From the NCBI GenBank assembly GCA_005882115.1, contig VBEG01000025.1, positions 1 through 64,000 on the forward strand: a DNA stretch of 64,000 nucleotides. The letters are read 5' to 3'. Made by a program: the position numbers and the translations under genes. The DNA is from Chloroflexota bacterium (GTDB lineage Bacteria > Chloroflexota > Dormibacteria > Dormibacterales > Dormibacteraceae). This document shows, piece after piece, positions 35,803 to 44,725 of this stretch (within the stretch, counting starts at the first letter, position 1; each line of letters begins with the position of its first letter). The notes under the pieces are model-generated. The model was given only the letters and a program-made list of their open reading frames with translations. It searched no databases and was not told the origin of the DNA.

Positions 35803-37303
35803 CGACAAGACGGGTCTCGCCGCATTCGCGCGCGGACTCCAGCGGCTCGGCTACGAGCTGTTCGCGACCGGGAGCACGCTCAAGGTGATTGAGGACGCGG
35901 CGCTCGATGCCCGTCCCGTGAGCGAGCTGACCGGTTTCCCCGAGATGATGGACGGCCGGATCAAGACGCTTCACCCTGGGGTCCACGCAGGCATCCTGGC
36001 CCGGCGCGACAAGCCCGAGCATCTCGCCGCGCTCGCCGAGCACGGTCTGCGCCAGATCGACCTCGTGTGCTGCAACCTGTACCCGTTCGTCGACACGGTG
36101 CATAAGCCCGACGCCACATTCGAAGAAGCGATCGAGCAGATCGATATCGGCGGCCCCACGATGATCCGCGCGGCGGCGAAAAACCACGAGTCGGTCGTGG
36201 TCATCGTCCGGCCTCAGCGCTACTCGGAGATCCTCGGCGCGCTGCATGAAGCGACCCTTGACCTCGAAGCGCGCCGGCGCCTGGCGGCGGAGGCATTCGC
36301 CCATACCTCGGCCTACGACGCGTGGATCGCGGCCTACTTGAGGCGCGGCGAGCGCAACGGATTCCCACCCGAGATCTCGATTGCCGGCTCGCTCGCCGAA
36401 CCTCTCAAGTACGGCGAGAACGAGCACCAGAAAGCGGCCTTCTACCGGCTTGGCCCTGACGCGGCCGGCATCGGGGGCGCGCGACAGGTGCAAGGCGGCC
36501 CTCCCGGATTCAACAATCTCCAGGACGCCTCCGCCGCGTTCCAGCTGGTGATGGACTATGCAAGGCCGGCGGCCGCGATCATCAAGCACATGAACCCGTG
36601 CGGCCTTGCCGTGGCGGACGAAATCTCGATCGCCTATCGCATGGCGTACGAGTGCGACAGGGTCGCGGCCTTCGGAGGCGTCGTCGCGGTCAACCGTCCG
36701 CTCGATCGGGCCACGGCGGAACAGATCGTGCAGATCGTGACCCACATGGTCGTGGCGCCGGACATCCTCGACGAGACGCACGACGTCCTTGCGCGTCGCA
36801 AGAACATGATCGTCCTGGTTGCGCAGCCGGCGCGAAACGGACTGTTTGACCTCGATGTTCGGTCGGTGCCGGGCGGGCTGCTGGTCCAGGAATGGGACCG
36901 CGCGCGGTTTGATCGCGCGACGGCCAAGACCGTCACGCGGCGCGCGCCGACCGAGGCGGAGTGGGAACAGCTCGGCCTGGCATGGACAGCGGTCAAGCAC
37001 GTCAAGTCCAATGCGATCGTGTTGTTCAAGGAAGGTTCAGCGGTCGGCGTGGGAGCGGGTCAGATGTCGCGCGTCGAAGCGGTTGAGCTCGCGGTGCAGC
37101 GGGCCGGCGACAGATCGCGCGGCTCGGTGATGGCCTCGGATGCTTTCTTTCCGTTTGCCGACGGGCTGGAGGCCGGCATCCGCGCCGGCGTGACTGCCGC
37201 CATCCAGCCAGGCGGTTCGGTCAAGGATGCGGAGGTGATAGCCGCCGCGGATGACGCGGGCATCGCGATGGTCATGACCGGCCAACGCCATTTCAAGCAC
37301 TGA
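35777..37303 (+). CDS. purH: Bifunctional AICAR transformylase / IMP cyclohydrolase
   Basis: 508 residues from the TTG at 35777. GGAGG ends 6 bases before it and the start overlaps purN by 26 bases; the ORF-track start at 35642 is inside purN. The IMPCH domain begins LLSVSDKTGLAAFARGL and has ELTGFPEMMDGRIKTLHP. The AICAR transformylase domain has YGENEHQKAAFY, KHMNPCGLAVA and VKHVKSNAIVLFKEG. It performs the last two steps to IMP and closes the pur operon. Confidence 0.95.
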   Translation: MPTALLSVSDKTGLAAFARGLQRLGYELFATGSTLKVIEDAALDARPVSELTGFPEMMDGRIKTLHPGVHAGILARRDKPEHLAALAEHGLRQIDLVCCNLYPFVDTVHKPDATFEEAIEQIDIGGPTMIRAAAKNHESVVVIVRPQRYSEILGALHEATLDLEARRRLAAEAFAHTSAYDAWIAAYLRRGERNGFPPEISIAGSLAEPLKYGENEHQKAAFYRLGPDAAGIGGARQVQGGPPGFNNLQDASAAFQLVMDYARPAAAIIKHMNPCGLAVADEISIAYRMAYECDRVAAFGGVVAVNRPLDRATAEQIVQIVTHMVVAPDILDETHDVLARRKNMIVLVAQPARNGLFDLDVRSVPGGLLVQEWDRARFDRATAKTVTRRAPTEAEWEQLGLAWTAVKHVKSNAIVLFKEGSAVGVGAGQMSRVEAVELAVQRAGDRSRGSVMASDAFFPFADGLEAGIRAGVTAAIQPGGSVKDAEVIAAADDAGIAMVMTGQRHFKH

Positions 37304-37315
37304 GGCGCGACGCTC

Positions 37316-38062
37316 TTGACTAGGCGTTTCGGCGAAGAAGGGCGCGAGCTTTCTTACGGCAGCTATCTCAAGGTGCCGGAGCTGCTGCAGCTCCAGCAGG
37401 GACTGAGCGAGGAGCACGACGAGCTGCTCTTCATCGTCGCCCACCAGGTTTACGAGCTCTGGTTCAAGGTCGTCTTGTTCGAGCTCGAGGCCGCGCGCGG
37501 CCGGATCGACGCCGACGACATCTTCTTCGCCCGCCACCACCTTCATCGCGTCCATGTGATCGAGGGGCTGCTTGTGGAGCAGATCGAAGTCCTCGAGACG
37601 ATGTCGCCGCAGGACTTTCTCGCGTTTCGCTCCAAGCTCGCGCCGGCGAGCGGATTTCAATCTGTGCAGTTTCGCGAGATCGAATTTCTCTCGGGGCTCA
37701 AAGACCCGAAGTACCTCGCCCGCCTCGAGGGCACGGCGGAAGAGATGAGCCGGCTCCGTAAGCGCCTCGAGGAGCCCACGGTGGACGACGCGTTTCGCGG
37801 GCTCGTGAAACGCCGCGGCTCACCGGCGTTGACCGACATCTTCCGCGACCGCGAGCGATACGGCGACCTCTTCGACCTCTGCGAAGGGTTGCTGAACCAC
37901 GACGAGACGTTTGCCCACTGGCGCGCGCGCCACGTGCTCATGGTCGAGCGACAGATCGGAAGCAAGACCGGGACGGGTGGCAGCACGGGTGCCCAGTACC
38001 TGCGCAGCACGCTCGGCAAACGGTTCTACCCCGAGCTCTGGGAGGTCCGCTCGCAGCTTTGA
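37316..38062 (+). CDS. kynA: Tryptophan 2,3-dioxygenase
   Basis: 248 residues from a TTG 12 bases after purH. Haem enzyme that opens tryptophan to N-formylkynurenine. LSYGSYLKVPELLQLQ, FIVAHQVYELWFKVVLFEL and HVLMVERQIGSKTGTGGSTG (haem His and substrate loop) are diagnostic. Slightly shorter than the usual 270-280 residues. The next two genes overlap in series, so it heads or joins a small operon. Confidence 0.93.
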   Translation: MTRRFGEEGRELSYGSYLKVPELLQLQQGLSEEHDELLFIVAHQVYELWFKVVLFELEAARGRIDADDIFFARHHLHRVHVIEGLLVEQIEVLETMSPQDFLAFRSKLAPASGFQSVQFREIEFLSGLKDPKYLARLEGTAEEMSRLRKRLEEPTVDDAFRGLVKRRGSPALTDIFRDRERYGDLFDLCEGLLNHDETFAHWRARHVLMVERQIGSKTGTGGSTGAQYLRSTLGKRFYPELWEVRSQL

Positions 38063-38097
38063 GTGGCGACTTCCCGGGCGAGCGGCCGGAGCATCAC

Positions 38098-38238
38098 ATG
38101 AAGAAGGTCCGCGTCGAGGCGCCGAAGGTCACGTGCGGCTCCTGCAGGAAGTTCGATGGCATCGCCTGGTGCCGGCACTGGAACTTCCACACCACGGCCG
38201 AATCGCCGCCTTGCCGCTTCTACCTGAAGGCGCGATGA
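38098..38238 (+). CDS. Small Cys-rich putative metal-binding protein
   Basis: 46 residues from the ATG at 38098, with GGAG 6 bases upstream. A TTG at 38059 that overlaps the kynA stop would give 59 residues. The pattern CGSC-x8-C-x14-C with two His (WCRHWNFH) suggests a single zinc or Fe-S site. It ends with an ATGA overlap to the next gene. It is absent from the ORF track. Not assigned to a family I can name; the operon suggests a partner of the tryptophan or PLP enzyme. Confidence 0.6.
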   Translation: MKKVRVEAPKVTCGSCRKFDGIAWCRHWNFHTTAESPPCRFYLKAR

Positions 38239-39293
38239 CGCCGGTTGAAGCGCGGGCCAGCTTTCCCGTCCTCGGGCGGTGCGCGTACCTGAACGCGGGG
38301 TCGGTTGGACCGTTGTCGAGGCGCACGTTCGAGGCGATGCAGTCCGCCGAGAAGGCCGCGCTGGAGCAGGGCCGAGGCGGGATGTCGGTCTGGGAGGGGG
38401 CGGCGGCCAAGGAGACTGCGCTTCGCGAGCGGATCGCGGCCCTGCTCCACGTCCCGTTGGAAACGATCGTCTTGACGACCTCGACCACCGAGGGCTGCAA
38501 CCTTGTGGTCACCGCCCTGCGCCTGACCCTGGACGACGAGGTCGTGACCACCGACGGCGAGCATCCCGGTCTGCTCATGCCTCTGCTCGCGTCAGGTGCC
38601 ACGGTCAGGAAGGCCGGCGTCATGCAGCGGCCGGCCTGCGACGCGCTGGCGGCGATCCTCTCGGAGGTCACGCCGCGCACTCGGCTGATCGCCCTCTCGC
38701 ACGTGCTGTGGCTCGACGGCCATGTCCTTCCCCTCGCGGAGATCAAACGGGCCACGGGCCTGCCACTGCTCGTGGATGGAGCGCAATCGGTAGGTGCGAT
38801 ACCGGTCGAGGCTTCGGTCGCCGACTGGTACACGGTGTCGGGCCAGAAGTGGCTGTGCGGGCCAGAGACCACCGGCGCCCTCTACGTCGGCGGGCTGGAG
38901 CGACTGCGGCCGCAGATCCAGAGCTCCGCCGCGTCGGCGCGGACCGACGCCGGGCGGCTCGCCCTGGTCCATCTCGCGCCGGCGATGGTGGCGGGCCTGC
39001 TGGCGGCTGTCGAAGACCTTCCTGACTGGGGAATCGAGCGCGCCGCGAGCCTGGTCGCGCGCTGCCGAGAGTCGTTGCTGGCGGCCGGAGTCGAGGTTCG
39101 GACCGAGGCCGGGCAGGGCACGCTGATCTCATTCCGTGTTCCCGGCGACCCAGCGGCGGCGGTCAAGGCCGCTGAGAAAAGACAGATCGTGATCCGCAGT
39201 CTGCCGGACGGTTGGCTTCGGGCATCCATCGGATGGTGGAACGACGAGGCGGACATCGCCCGCCTCGTCGGGTTCGCGCGGGAGGCCCGTTAG
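38235..39293 (+). CDS. Class V PLP-dependent aminotransferase / desulfurase-like enzyme
   Basis: 352 residues from the ATG at 38235. Motifs: YLNAGSVGPLSRRT at the start, TTSTTEGCNLVV, LVDGAQSVGAIPV with the cofactor Asp, and SGQKWLCGPETTGALYV with the Schiff-base Lys near residue 210. Family members include cysteine desulfurases, EgtE-like lyases, isopenicillin N epimerase-like enzymes and kynureninase relatives. The kynA context makes a kynurenine-cleaving role possible, but the sequence does not show it. Its end overlaps the MFS gene by 4 bases. Confidence 0.75.
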   Translation: MTPVEARASFPVLGRCAYLNAGSVGPLSRRTFEAMQSAEKAALEQGRGGMSVWEGAAAKETALRERIAALLHVPLETIVLTTSTTEGCNLVVTALRLTLDDEVVTTDGEHPGLLMPLLASGATVRKAGVMQRPACDALAAILSEVTPRTRLIALSHVLWLDGHVLPLAEIKRATGLPLLVDGAQSVGAIPVEASVADWYTVSGQKWLCGPETTGALYVGGLERLRPQIQSSAASARTDAGRLALVHLAPAMVAGLLAAVEDLPDWGIERAASLVARCRESLLAAGVEVRTEAGQGTLISFRVPGDPAAAVKAAEKRQIVIRSLPDGWLRASIGWWNDEADIARLVGFAREAR

Positions 39294-40744
39294 GCCGCCT
39301 CGACCTCCGCCGCATCCACCTGCTGGACGGCGCGTGCGCTCCGCCAGGCGGCCGCCGGCCGAAGCACCGTGGTGACGACAAGCAGGCCGAGCGCAACGCT
39401 GCCCGCCGCGAGCAGGAACCCAAGGTCGTAGCCGGAGGTCAGGGCGGCCTGCAGCGGCTCGCCCTGAGCAACGAGAGAGGTCGCGTGGTCGGTCACGACG
39501 GCGCCGAACGCCGCCAGGCCGAGAGCGCCACCGACCTGCATCGCGACGTTGCTGAAGCCCGAGGCCAACCCCGCGTCGGAGGTCGCCACCTCGGACATCG
39601 AGATCGTCAGCAGGGGCAGGAACGACAGCCCCGCGCCGGTTCCCAGCAGAGCGTAGGCGATGAACATCCAGGGCAGGTAGCTCGAGGTCTGCCCGAGTGT
39701 GGAAAGCACAAGGAGGGCGCCGATGATTGTCGCCAACCCAACCATGAGCAGATTTCGCGGACCCACGCGGGCCATCAGCCTGGCCGAGATGCCGGCCGAC
39801 ATGACGCCGATCGCCAGCGTCGTCGGAAGGAATGCCAGCCCTGTGGCGATCGCGCTGAAACCGCGGATGTGCTGCAGATAGAGGACTCCGACGAAGAAGT
39901 TGGTGAACATCCCGGCCACGAGCAGGCCGCGCGCGGCGCTCGCGCCCGTCAGCGATCGAATTCGGAAGACGCGCAACGGCATGATCGGGTTCGCCAGCCG
40001 CGACTCGAGGAGAACGAACGCAGCCACCAGTGCGGCCGCTGCGCCAGTCGTGACCAGCGTGTGCGCCGAGGTCCAACCGAAATCGGCGGCTGTCACGATG
40101 CCGTAGACGCCCACCATCAGGGCCGCCGTGATGAGGATCGCGCCCGCGATGTCGACCCCCTGGTCGAGCCCGAGCCCGTCGTTCTCCTTGATCAGCCACG
40201 CGCCGAGGGCGAGGGTCGCGATCCCGATCGGCAGGTTGATGAAGAAGATCCAGTGCCAGCTCACCCACTGGGTGAGCGCACCACCGGCAAGCAGGCCGAG
40301 AGAGCCCCCGCCCGCGATGACGAACGTGAACACGCTCATGGCCTTCGCGCGCTCAGCGGGCTTCTGAAACTCGGTGACGATGATCGCGAGGATCACGCCA
40401 GCCGACAGGGAGCCGCCGAGGCCCTGGAGGAACCTGCCGGTGATCAACTGCGATGACTCCTGGGCGAAGCCGCTGCCAACCGAAGCGACCGTGAACAGGA
40501 AGACGCCGGCCATGAAGACCTTGCGCCGCCCGATGAGGTCGCCCACCCGGCCCGCGACCAGCAAAAAGCTGCCGTAGGCGATCGCGTAGGCGTTGACAAC
40601 CCAGGTCAGACTTGCCTCGCTGAAGCCGAGGTCGAGCTGGATGGAGGGCAGCGCCACGTTGACGATGGTCGCGTCGAGCATGATCATCAGCTGTCCAAGA
40701 CAAACCACCACCAGGGCCGCCCAACGTCGAAAATCCGAACTCAT
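39290..40744 (-). CDS. MFS drug exporter, DHA2 (14-TM, EmrB/QacA) family
   Basis: 484 residues. About 14 hydrophobic segments. The N-terminus has LGQLMIMLDATIVNVALPSIQ (motif D1 of DHA2 transporters) and GRVGDLIGRRKVFMAG (motif A). GGGSLGLLAGGALTQWVSW is motif C of antiporters. It probably exports a drug or metabolite by proton exchange. The ATG has the strong upstream tract GGGAGGAG, 3 bases before it. It is divergent from a MarR regulator with an operator-like repeat between them. Confidence 0.88.
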   Translation of the reverse strand: MSSDFRRWAALVVVCLGQLMIMLDATIVNVALPSIQLDLGFSEASLTWVVNAYAIAYGSFLLVAGRVGDLIGRRKVFMAGVFLFTVASVGSGFAQESSQLITGRFLQGLGGSLSAGVILAIIVTEFQKPAERAKAMSVFTFVIAGGGSLGLLAGGALTQWVSWHWIFFINLPIGIATLALGAWLIKENDGLGLDQGVDIAGAILITAALMVGVYGIVTAADFGWTSAHTLVTTGAAAALVAAFVLLESRLANPIMPLRVFRIRSLTGASAARGLLVAGMFTNFFVGVLYLQHIRGFSAIATGLAFLPTTLAIGVMSAGISARLMARVGPRNLLMVGLATIIGALLVLSTLGQTSSYLPWMFIAYALLGTGAGLSFLPLLTISMSEVATSDAGLASGFSNVAMQVGGALGLAAFGAVVTDHATSLVAQGEPLQAALTSGYDLGFLLAAGSVALGLLVVTTVLRPAAAWRSARAVQQVDAAEVEAA

Positions 40745-40776
40745 ATGCTCCTCCCGAACAAAACAACCGAAGCTAG

Positions 40777-40800
40777 GATGATCACTATAATAGGATCATC
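40777..40800. promoter_or_regulatory. Operator-like inverted repeat with embedded -10 (MFS / marR)
   Basis: GATGATC-N10-GATCATC is a perfect inverted repeat. Its spacer ACTATAATAG holds TATAAT on the plus strand and TATAGT on the minus strand. It lies in the divergent spacer between the exporter and the MarR gene. This is the layout expected for a MarR dimer that blocks the exporter and possibly its own gene. Confidence 0.6.
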
Positions 40801-40867
40801 ATGCTCCTTATTGCATGGATTATCTCGGGAGTGGGAACATTAATACTCAGTGATAGAATTGATTGAC

Positions 40868-41341
40868 GTGAACGACAGCGCCGGGCGCGCGCAGGGCGCA
40901 TCCCCGGACGAGCGGCGCTCGCATCGGGGGCTCGTCTCGCTTGTGACCCAGCTTTCCAAGGCGCTTCACCGCCGGTCGACGGACGAGCTCCTCGGCATGC
41001 GGCTCAAGCCCTACATGGCGCTCGGCTACATCCGGGACCACCCCGGGACGACACAGCAGGAGCTCGAAAACGGACTTTTCATGGACGCCAACACGGTCGT
41101 TCTGATCCTCAACGAGCTCGAGGCGGCGCAGTTCTCAGTCCGCCGCCGCGATCCGCAGGACCGCCGCCGCCACATCGTCGAGCTCACCGCCGCCGGACGC
41201 CGCGCCCTGGAACGCGCGGACAAGGCGAGAGAGAGCCTGGAGGATGAGATCCTCGCGCCGCTGTCGCCGGAGGAGCGCAAGACCCTCAGCAAGCTTGTCG
41301 AGCGGGTGCTAGACGGAATGCTTCAGGAGTCGAAGGTCTAA
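40868..41341 (+). CDS. MarR family transcriptional regulator
   Basis: 157 residues from the GTG at 40868, which is 8 bases after TAGAAT; the GTG at 40850 is an alternative. The winged-helix core has TQQELENGLFMDANTVVLILNELEAAQFSVRRRDPQDRRRHIVELT, the recognition helix and wing of MarR proteins. It probably controls the divergent MFS exporter through the inverted repeat at 40777-40800. It converges on the thiolase gene with 4 bases between stops. Confidence 0.88.
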   Translation: MNDSAGRAQGASPDERRSHRGLVSLVTQLSKALHRRSTDELLGMRLKPYMALGYIRDHPGTTQQELENGLFMDANTVVLILNELEAAQFSVRRRDPQDRRRHIVELTAAGRRALERADKARESLEDEILAPLSPEERKTLSKLVERVLDGMLQESKV

Positions 41342-41345
41342 AGGT

Positions 41346-42509
41346 CTAGTTCAGCCGCTCCAGGATCATGGCCATTCCCTGGCCGCCGCCGACGCACATC
41401 GTCTCCAGGCCGAAGGTCTTGTCCTTCTCCTCCAGGCCATTCAGAAGCGTGCAGAGGATGCGCGCACCCGTCATGCCGAAGGGGTGGCCTAGGGCGATCG
41501 CCCCGCCGTGAGGGTTCAGCTTGTCGCTGAAGGGGTCGACCCCGATGCCGCGCGCCGAGGGGATGACCTGCGCCGCGAAGGCCTCGTTGATCTCGACGAT
41601 GTCGATGTCGTCGATGCTCATCCTGGCGCGCTTGAGCGCCTGCCTCGAGGCGTCGATCGGGCCGAGGCCCATGAACTCCGGTTCCAGCGCCGAAAGTCCG
41701 GTGGCAACCACGCGGGCGATGGGTTTGATGCCGAGCTCGTTGGCTCGGCGCTCCGACATGACGACGACCGCGGCGGCGCCGTCGTTCAGCGGGCACGCGT
41801 TGCCTGCCGTCACGGTGCCGTTCTCGCGGAACGCCGGCTGCAGGGTTGCCAGCACCTCCATCGTCGTCCCGGGACGCGGGCCGTCGTCCTTGGTGAACGT
41901 CTGGCCGTTGGGCAGCGGGACCGGAATGATCTCGAGATCGAAAAAGCCGTCGTCGCGCGCCTTGACGGCTGCGTTCTGGCTCTTGACCGCGAAGCGATCC
42001 TGCTCTTCGCGGCTGATCTTCTCCCGCTGGGCCACGTTCTCCGCGGTCTGGCCCATCGCGATGTAGATATCGGGATATTCCTCGGTGTTGCCGGGGACTA
42101 GCTTCGGGTTGTAGGTGTCGGGGGCGTCCGGGTAACCACTGCCGTATCGCGACACGCACTCGACACCGACCGAAAGAAACACATCGCCCTCGCCCGCCTC
42201 GATGGCGTGCGCAGCCATGCGAGTCGTCATCAGCGACGAGGAGCAGTACCGGTTGACGGTCACACCGGGCACGTCCAGGCGCGCCAGGATCGACACCACG
42301 CGGCCGATGTTGTGCCCCTGCTCGCCGCCGGGAAGGCCGCACCCACAGATCAAGTCTTCAATCTGAGTTGGGTCGAGCGCGGGAACCTTGTCGAGGACTT
42401 TGGTCACGACGTGCGCCGCGAGGTCGTCAGGTCTGAGGTCGACGAGTGAGCCTTTGCGCGCCCGGCCGATCGGCGACCGACCGTACGCGACGATCACCGC
42501 ATCTGTCAT
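41346..42509 (-). CDS. Acetyl-CoA C-acyltransferase (thiolase)
   Basis: 387 residues. Catalytic Cys in VNRYCSSSL (about 88), EINEAFAA, GGAIALGHPFGMTGAR with the catalytic His, and CVGGGQGMAMI with the second Cys. It cleaves or condenses acyl-CoA. The sequence does not separate degradative FadA from biosynthetic PhaA. A PhaA role would fit the phaR gene at 9.8 kb, but the distance makes this weak. Confidence 0.9.
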   Translation of the reverse strand: MTDAVIVAYGRSPIGRARKGSLVDLRPDDLAAHVVTKVLDKVPALDPTQIEDLICGCGLPGGEQGHNIGRVVSILARLDVPGVTVNRYCSSSLMTTRMAAHAIEAGEGDVFLSVGVECVSRYGSGYPDAPDTYNPKLVPGNTEEYPDIYIAMGQTAENVAQREKISREEQDRFAVKSQNAAVKARDDGFFDLEIIPVPLPNGQTFTKDDGPRPGTTMEVLATLQPAFRENGTVTAGNACPLNDGAAAVVVMSERRANELGIKPIARVVATGLSALEPEFMGLGPIDASRQALKRARMSIDDIDIVEINEAFAAQVIPSARGIGVDPFSDKLNPHGGAIALGHPFGMTGARILCTLLNGLEEKDKTFGLETMCVGGGQGMAMILERLN

Positions 42510-42536
42510 GGCACGGTTATACGCCGACCCGCACAG

Positions 42537-42830
42537 TCAGCTCGACTTGCGCAGGAAGGCGAAGGCACAGAAGGTCGTGTAGAGAACCGCGACCACTCCA
42601 AGCAGCAGAAGCGCATTCCCTTGCAGCGACCCCGTGGACGCGAGCACCAACCAGAGGGCCGGCAACCAGAGCGCGCCGGCAAGCTCGGGCCGACCGACAG
42701 CCCTGTAGCGCCGGCCCTCGAGGAGCAGCTCGCGAGGCAGACGCTCCTCGGGGTCGAGAGGGTGGAAGATCGAGTACATGCTCTGGCGCTCGAGGCTCCG
42801 CAGCTCCGTCAGCTCCATACGGCGTCGCAT
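42537..42830 (-). CDS. Small two-helix membrane protein
   Basis: 97 residues from the ATG at 42830. A charged N-terminal region (LEGRRYRAVGRPE) is followed by two predicted transmembrane helices, at about 52-66 and 70-90. It lies 33 bases downstream of the ABC permease in the same direction and may belong to that operon. No family recognised. Confidence 0.5.
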   Translation of the reverse strand: MRRRMELTELRSLERQSMYSIFHPLDPEERLPRELLLEGRRYRAVGRPELAGALWLPALWLVLASTGSLQGNALLLLGVVAVLYTTFCAFAFLRKSS

Positions 42831-42863
42831 CCCTAACGACAACAGTTTGGCACCGGCGCTTAC

Positions 42864-44000
42864 CTATGAGCGAACCAAAAGGGCCTCGCGGGTGAAGAGC
42901 CGCAGCGCCGCATAGAAGCAAAGCGCCCCGGTCAGGATCAGGCTCACCGAGGTAACCGCCAGCGCGGTCCACTCGATTGAGTTGTGCACGATGGCGTCCC
43001 GGAGCACGAGCACGGCGTTGAGGATGGGGATCAGGTAGTAGGCGACGCCGGGGTTGAAGTCCGGGATGAACAGGACGATCGAGGCGGGGAAGATCGTGAT
43101 GAAGTACAGCGGCGTCGCGTAAGCCTGGCCCTGGCGAAAGTTCCGAGCCAGCGTTCCCAGAGCGATCGTGACCGAGCTGAACGAGGCCGCGAGCAGGACG
43201 GCCAGCCAAAGCATCACCGTGGCGGCGAGCGGGCTGAGCGCGACGTGCTCGTTCTGCCCGCCTCCGTTTCCGAACGAGATCTGGCTCAGGGCGACGAGCA
43301 TCGAACCGATCGAAGCCACAGCGGCCAGCAGGCTGATCGTGCTCACGGCGAGGATCTTGCCGATCAGGAGCTGTCCACGAGGCGCCGGGGTCAGAAGCAG
43401 GCTCTCGAGCGTTTTTCGTTCGCGCTCGCCGGCCGAGCTGTCGAGTGCCGCGGACAATCCGCCGGTCAGGCTCATCGTGATCAGGATGTACGGCAGGAAG
43501 AAGCTGAGGAACGCATTGCTGGCGGCTTGGGTGGGTGAGCTGAGCGGATGGCTTCGTACCGGAAGCGGATCCAGGATCGATGGGTCCACGCCCTTTTCCT
43601 GGAGGGTCGCGGCGATCTTGGCGGCGTCGTAGCGGCCGAGAATGGTCTGCACGCGGATGTCGGCGATCTGCGCCGACTGGCGCGTCGGGTCGTAGTACTC
43701 GTCGATCCCTGAAGCGCTGAAGGCCAGGCCGATGTCCACCTGTCTCTTGGCCGCCGCGGCGGGATCGTCGACCCGTTCCAGCTTGAGTCCGGTGGCGGTG
43801 AAGAGCACCTCGAGTCCTGCCGGAATCTGTCCCGAGTAGCCGATGGTGTAGGTCTGAGTGGCGGTTTTGACGGAGACCTGGGAGATCACGAAAAGGATGG
43901 TCGGCGTGGCGATGACGGCGAGAGCGATCGCAGTCAACGTGCGTCGGTCGCGAAGGATCTCGCGAAGCTCTTTGCGGAAGACGATGAAGACATCTCTCAC
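42864..44000 (-). CDS. ABC-2 type permease (NatB-like)
   Basis: 378 residues. One N-terminal transmembrane helix (about 20-42), a large external domain, then five helices between about 160 and 370. SSAGERERKTLESLLLTPAPRGQLLIGK is the conserved ABC-2/NatB coupling segment. Partner of the ATPase gene that overlaps its start by ATGA. The NatAB type exports sodium or other solutes; the substrate here is unknown. Confidence 0.85.
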   Translation of the reverse strand: MRDVFIVFRKELREILRDRRTLTAIALAVIATPTILFVISQVSVKTATQTYTIGYSGQIPAGLEVLFTATGLKLERVDDPAAAAKRQVDIGLAFSASGIDEYYDPTRQSAQIADIRVQTILGRYDAAKIAATLQEKGVDPSILDPLPVRSHPLSSPTQAASNAFLSFFLPYILITMSLTGGLSAALDSSAGERERKTLESLLLTPAPRGQLLIGKILAVSTISLLAAVASIGSMLVALSQISFGNGGGQNEHVALSPLAATVMLWLAVLLAASFSSVTIALGTLARNFRQGQAYATPLYFITIFPASIVLFIPDFNPGVAYYLIPILNAVLVLRDAIVHNSIEWTALAVTSVSLILTGALCFYAALRLFTREALLVRS

Positions 44001-44725
44001 TTTGCGGTCTCGACCAGGGCGAGAAATGAATCCTCGAGGTCCTGGTAGCCGCGCCGGACATCGGCGGTTGCGCCATCGGCGACGACGCGGCCCTGGTGGA
44101 TGATCGTGACGCGGTCACACAGGCGCTCCGCGTCGTGCAGCACGTGTGTGGAGAAGATCACGCATTTGCCGCGTCCTTTGGACTCCACCATGAACTGGCG
44201 AATCTCGCGGGATGCAAGCACGTCGAGGTTGGAGGTCGGCTCGTCGAACATCAGCACCGGCGGGTCGTGGACGATAGCGCGGGCGATCGCGACCTTCTGC
44301 TTCTGCCCGGAAGAGAGGCTCTCCGCGCGCTGGCTTGCGAATGACGCCATGTCCAGCCGCTCGATGACCGCATCGACCCTGCGGTCCAGATCACCATCCA
44401 GCAGGCCGCTCAGCTCGGCGAAGTACGCGATGTTCTCGCGCGCCGAAAGTCGCGGGTAAACCCCGATCTCAGCCGTCACCACGCCGACGCGGCGGCGCAC
44501 CTCTTGCGGCGCCGTCCGGGTGTCAAAGCCGAGGACGCCGACCGATCCGGCGTCCGGCGCGAGCAAGGTGCAGATGATGCGCAGGGTCGTGGTCTTGCCG
44601 GCGCCGTTCGGGCCGAGCAGGCCGAAGATCTCTTCCGAGTGGGCTTCGAAGGAGATGCCGCGGAGCACCTTGTTCGAGCCGAGGGTCTTCTCCAGGCGGG
44701 CGACCTTGACCGCCGCTGCCATCAC
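43997..44725 (-). CDS. ABC transporter ATP-binding protein (NatA-like)
   Basis: 242 residues. Walker A GPNGAGKTTT, Q-loop region GVVTAEIGVYPRLSARENI, signature LSSGQKQKVAIARA and Walker B VLMFDEPTSNLD. The GTG at 44725 overlaps the upstream stop (GTGA); the ATG at 44722 is an alternative. Works with the NatB-like permease. Confidence 0.92.
   Translation of the reverse strand: MMAAAVKVARLEKTLGSNKVLRGISFEAHSEEIFGLLGPNGAGKTTTLRIICTLLAPDAGSVGVLGFDTRTAPQEVRRRVGVVTAEIGVYPRLSARENIAYFAELSGLLDGDLDRRVDAVIERLDMASFASQRAESLSSGQKQKVAIARAIVHDPPVLMFDEPTSNLDVLASREIRQFMVESKGRGKCVIFSTHVLHDAERLCDRVTIIHQGRVVADGATADVRRGYQDLEDSFLALVETAK

Noticed and set aside
39212-40456. 414-residue plus-strand ORF opposite the DHA2 exporter
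   Set aside because: Translation is a charged, Arg/Gln/Asp-rich shadow; the minus-strand protein has clear transmembrane motifs.
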